DNA of 64,000 nt from Porphyra umbilicalis (Eukaryota > Rhodophyta > Bangiophyceae > Bangiales > Bangiaceae), in assembly GCA_002049455.2 (NCBI GenBank), contig KV918787.1:310001-374000 (forward strand), written 5' to 3'. The notes beneath the pieces are model-generated. The model was not told the DNA's origin, did no database searches, and worked only from the letters and a program-made list of their open reading frames with translations. A program made the translations under genes and the position numbers. Shown here piece after piece: positions 60,940-64,000 of this stretch. Numbering within the stretch: position 1 is the first letter of the stretch; each line of letters starts with the position of its first letter.

Positions 60940-63900
60940 AGCGGCGCACGCCGCGGCGTGGGGGTCGGGGTGGGGTGGGGGTTGGGGTCGTGGGACTTGC
61001 TTGGTGGGGCGTGGTCGGTGCCGGCCAGCCCGTCGGCCATTCGGCTGCACTACCAGCGGGTTGACTGGTATTTTTCCGAGAGGGTAGCACATAACGTGAC
61101 TCTATTTCTTTTTGGTCCTTCCTCATCCATGCGGAGCCCCACCTCAGCTCCCCGACAATCTACAGTATATCTCATCTTATTAGTCCTATGGAAAAACGGC
61201 TCTGGTTTCGGCGCATGTACATCAATCGAACCCAAACTGTAGAAGTATCAGAGGGTGGCCCTCAGGTCCTCAGAAGAAAAAACGGAGCACGAAGCGCAGC
61301 ACATCCCACCCGTTGATGCCCACTTCCGCATTCGTATCGATCAGGGGCATCCGATCCGCCCGATTCTCGACAGCACCCGATTTATGACTGACCAAATCGG
61401 GAGGAATGCAAGGACAGGGAGGCTACGTTTTCAGCCTCTTGAGCGAGATCTCGTGATGCCTCACGGATAAGGAGCAAGGACGGTGACAGCTGACCAAAGG
61501 AAGAGATTTCACGGTGAACAAGTATCTGAGAAGCGTCAGCAATATCAACTTACTGGCAGCGGCCTCCGATTAATGTGCACAGGTGGACGCCCACCGGCGT
61601 CGGCGGCATGCTGCCCTGGCTGTCGGCGCCGGCTGCCACCGCCCCCGCACGCGCGCCGTCTGAGCGCCGTGCCGCCTCCGTCCCCTGCCCCCCCCCCCCC
61701 CCACCCGCCCACGCTCGGGCCCTTCTGGCGGTGGGCCGGCGCGGTTGGTCCGTGCGGGCTGTAGGGTCGGCAACGGGGCGGTGGATGTAGGCGCGTTGGC
61801 GGATACGGTTGCGATCGCAGCGCCGGCGCCGGCAGCGGCGGGTGCAGCCGTAGCGCTGACGCCGCTTGCCACAGCGGGTGCGGCGCACGCGACCACGTCG
61901 GCGGTTGGAGCACGCCCGTCGCCGGCGGCGTCAGCCGCCGCGCTGATCTGCAGTGCGGCGCTCGTCGCCGCCGGCGCGACGCTCGTCACCGCCGACGCAA
62001 AGCAACTGCTCCCCCAACCCCCCCCCCCCCCCCCCCGCCCCCCCCCCGCATAGCGCTCGCCGGCGGCGCCGCTGGTTTTCTGGAGAGAAGAGTCCGCTCC
62101 GGCCATCGGTGCAGTGGCTCACACGCGCTGCACCACGACGGCGACCGCGGGAGGCACGACAGCGACGGAGGGGGAAGGGTGGGGGGGGTAGGTGTGCGAT
62201 GGCGCTTGAGCCACGCAGAGAGGCTTTCGAGGGCATTCCTGGCTTTCATTTGGGAGTGCCCATGCACAGGCGCTCATTGGCTGCTGACGAAGCGCGCGAC
62301 TCGATGGACGGCCGGATCTCGTGAGATCGAATCTTGAAAGGCGCGCAAGAGATCGCACTTCTGGATGAGCGAACTTTGTAGTAGCCTCCCAATGTCAGGG
62401 GATCGCTGCAACAAAATGCTTACGCTTCTTCTCGACATACTCTGTACGGACGTCAACCTTCGGTCAGTGGAATATGGGGCGCCGCGCAGAATAGTGCATT
62501 CGAATGCACGAGGTATGTGAACATGGGACAAATGCGAGAAACGGTGCTGTGACCTCGTGCGGCTCGCCCAGTGTGCCGGAAGGACTGAAAACGAAGCGTC
62601 TGAGCCGTATCTTTCCGACATAGGTGTGCCGTTGAAGGGCTTCCTACAGAAGAATGCGTACCATTTCTTGCAGTAAAAAGTTTTGGGGGGTCTCTATCCC
62701 TTGTGTGAAGACTGCTTGTCATTTGCGGTCGTAGCGGCGGAGTTCTGGTCTCTCCAAAAAAAAAGTGCGGTTCTCAGAGGACTAATAGAGCGAGACAGAC
62801 TTTAGGGCTCTCCACACCGACGGGCGAGCGCCCGGCGGTCGGCGGCGCGGACAAGAACCCGCGCACTGCCGTCAGCTCCTCGCCTTGGCGGTGGCCCGTG
62901 GCGACACAACGGGGAGTTCGAGCAAATGCCATAGAAGACATGTCGTCATCCACCACCCCAACTGGGCCCCGTGGGGGCGGCGTGGGAGCCCTCCCTACCC
63001 ACACGAAAGCGGGGTGATCACGGACGCCCCGCCGCCGCCATGACAAATCGGCCGCCCGCCCTCGACCCGTTCCATGAGGCCTGCCACTGGGGCGCGTTCT
63101 CTCTCGGCCTCAAGCCATCGGCCGTGCTCCTACCCTGTCGACCGCGGCCCTGCCGCGGCGGCAGGCCGGCGGACGGACGCCCACCACCTCGTCTTCACGC
63201 TGCTGCCGCCGTGGAGTCGGGGGCAGGGAAGAAAACACGGACACACAAAGACAAACTCCTAACAGCATGGATGCGCGACCGCCGAAGTCCTTGCGCCAGT
63301 GCACTCTGTGCTCACGAGCCGCAACTCTCGCGTGTCAAGCGACAGTCTCTTGGTCAGAGGCACTGTGCAGGCGAAAGCGCCCGACGTCGAGGTCAGATCA
63401 AGTTTATCAGAGTGCCATTTTGCCATCGACGGCCAAGGGCATCTCTATCGAGAAGTCATTTTGCCATATCCTGTGCCATATTGCTATCCTTCGTGCCAAA
63501 TCTGAGCAGGATGGCCAGAAGGATAGCTATAGCCATCCTTTGTGCCAAAGACGTGGACCAATAGAACGACGAGCAACAGCGTCTCTCGAACGCGCCAGTT
63601 CGGAATTGTTGTGGCTACCTTGCCACAGGCCCTCTGCGCGCGGACTTCGAACCATGCAAGGCGATCATCAGTGCTGGAAGGTGCTTTGCGAGTCATCCAA
63701 GAGGTATGGGCCTCCAGAAGGGGGTGAGCAGCTGGGTTTGCATATACAGCACTAGAATTGACCGGTAGAGATGCTCATAGCTAAAAAATAAGGCCAGATG
63801 GCGATAGCACAATGGCCCACGGATAGACTTGCTCGGCCCGCGTTTATGGCCAGATCCGCATGGTGTCAAAAAAGATCCCGCATGGGCCAGCTTTGCATGG

Positions 63901-64000
63901 GGACCAACGAAGACGAGCAGTGGCGTCGCCAAGTGTCCCACCCAGAGAAGCGCCTTCCGCCCCTCACCCAGAGTAGACACTTCAACAGAGGACTCGGTGC
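60940..64000. other. 3-kb region with no recognisable gene
   Basis: From about 61.05 kb GC falls. A perfect 8-bp inverted repeat CCCGATTT / AAATCGGG lies at 61376-61383 and 61394-61401. A GC-rich island at 61570-62200 has an Ala-rich minus-strand frame without family features. Around 63410-63560, TTTTGCCAT and GCCATCCTT motifs recur in both orientations. Likely decayed mobile or intergenic DNA. Confidence 0.35.

Noticed and set aside
61570-62106. 178-aa Ala-rich minus-strand ORF
   Set aside because: Ala-rich composition in a GC island with parallel open frames; no signal or domain clear enough to call.

Overview
The window is nuclear DNA of a very GC-rich, gene-dense, intron-poor eukaryotic alga. 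A bangiophyte red alga of the Porphyra/Pyropia type fits best. The support is Ala/Gly/Pro-rich proteins with GC-ending codons, long single exons, a few 200-365 bp introns that usually begin GTACGT, organelle transit peptides, human-type TTAGGG repeats, and a mix of alpha carbonic anhydrase, amine/amino-acid oxidases and GST-fold proteins. This assignment is an inference from gene content; no marker gene proves it. Nearly every conserved gene is interrupted only at runs of C or G, so those breaks are probably homopolymer-length errors rather than pseudogenes. In those genes the stated coordinates span the whole gene and not one clean reading frame.

Layout. 1-8.4 kb: a transposable element with a JmjC (histone-demethylase-like) gene converging on a tnp2-like transposase, followed by a hairpin-rich non-coding flank. 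8.8-11.1 kb: a secreted FAD amine oxidase with one intron. 11.3-16.3 kb: repeat land, including a 2.6-kb fold-back array whose unit boundaries nearly all fall on TA. 16.35-19.9 kb: a Nu-class GST with three exons converging on an unknown basic protein. 22.2-23.1 kb: a non-autonomous hAT element with an 8-bp target duplication.

23.8-27.1 kb: an Ig/ASH-like protein in C/G-rich DNA. 27.3-28.1 kb: PBDC1. 29.7-33.1 kb: DNA ligase I. 33.9-34.7 kb: translin. 35.3-36.3 kb: an organellar YebC/TACO1 protein, divergent from a membrane-anchored unknown domain fused to a dehydroascorbate-reductase-like GST (37.0-39.8 kb). 40.0-40.6 kb: a bZIP factor. 41.6-42.9 kb: D-amino-acid oxidase. 43.1-44.0 kb: an MTAP/PNP-family phosphorylase. 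44.4-46.1 kb: TRAPPC5. 48.2-49.3 kb: a secreted Cys-rich, Gly/Thr-repeat protein. 49.8-50.8 kb: NAA20. 51.1-54.3 kb: a tentative SLX4-like nuclease scaffold. 54.5-55.8 kb: a head-to-head TTAGGG/CCCTAA junction lying between perfect 58-bp direct repeats. 57.0-57.4 kb: a 112-bp minisatellite. 60.1-60.9 kb: a secreted alpha carbonic anhydrase. 61-64 kb: no recognisable gene.

Most genes are unrelated housekeeping functions: genome maintenance (LIG1, SLX4-like), proteostasis and N-terminal acetylation (PBDC1, NAA20), trafficking (TRAPPC5), organelle translation (YebC) and redox (two GST-fold proteins, two amino-acid/amine oxidases). The most distinctive content is the JmjC-bearing transposon, the TA-jointed fold-back array, the fused telomeric repeat and the membrane-DHAR fusion.
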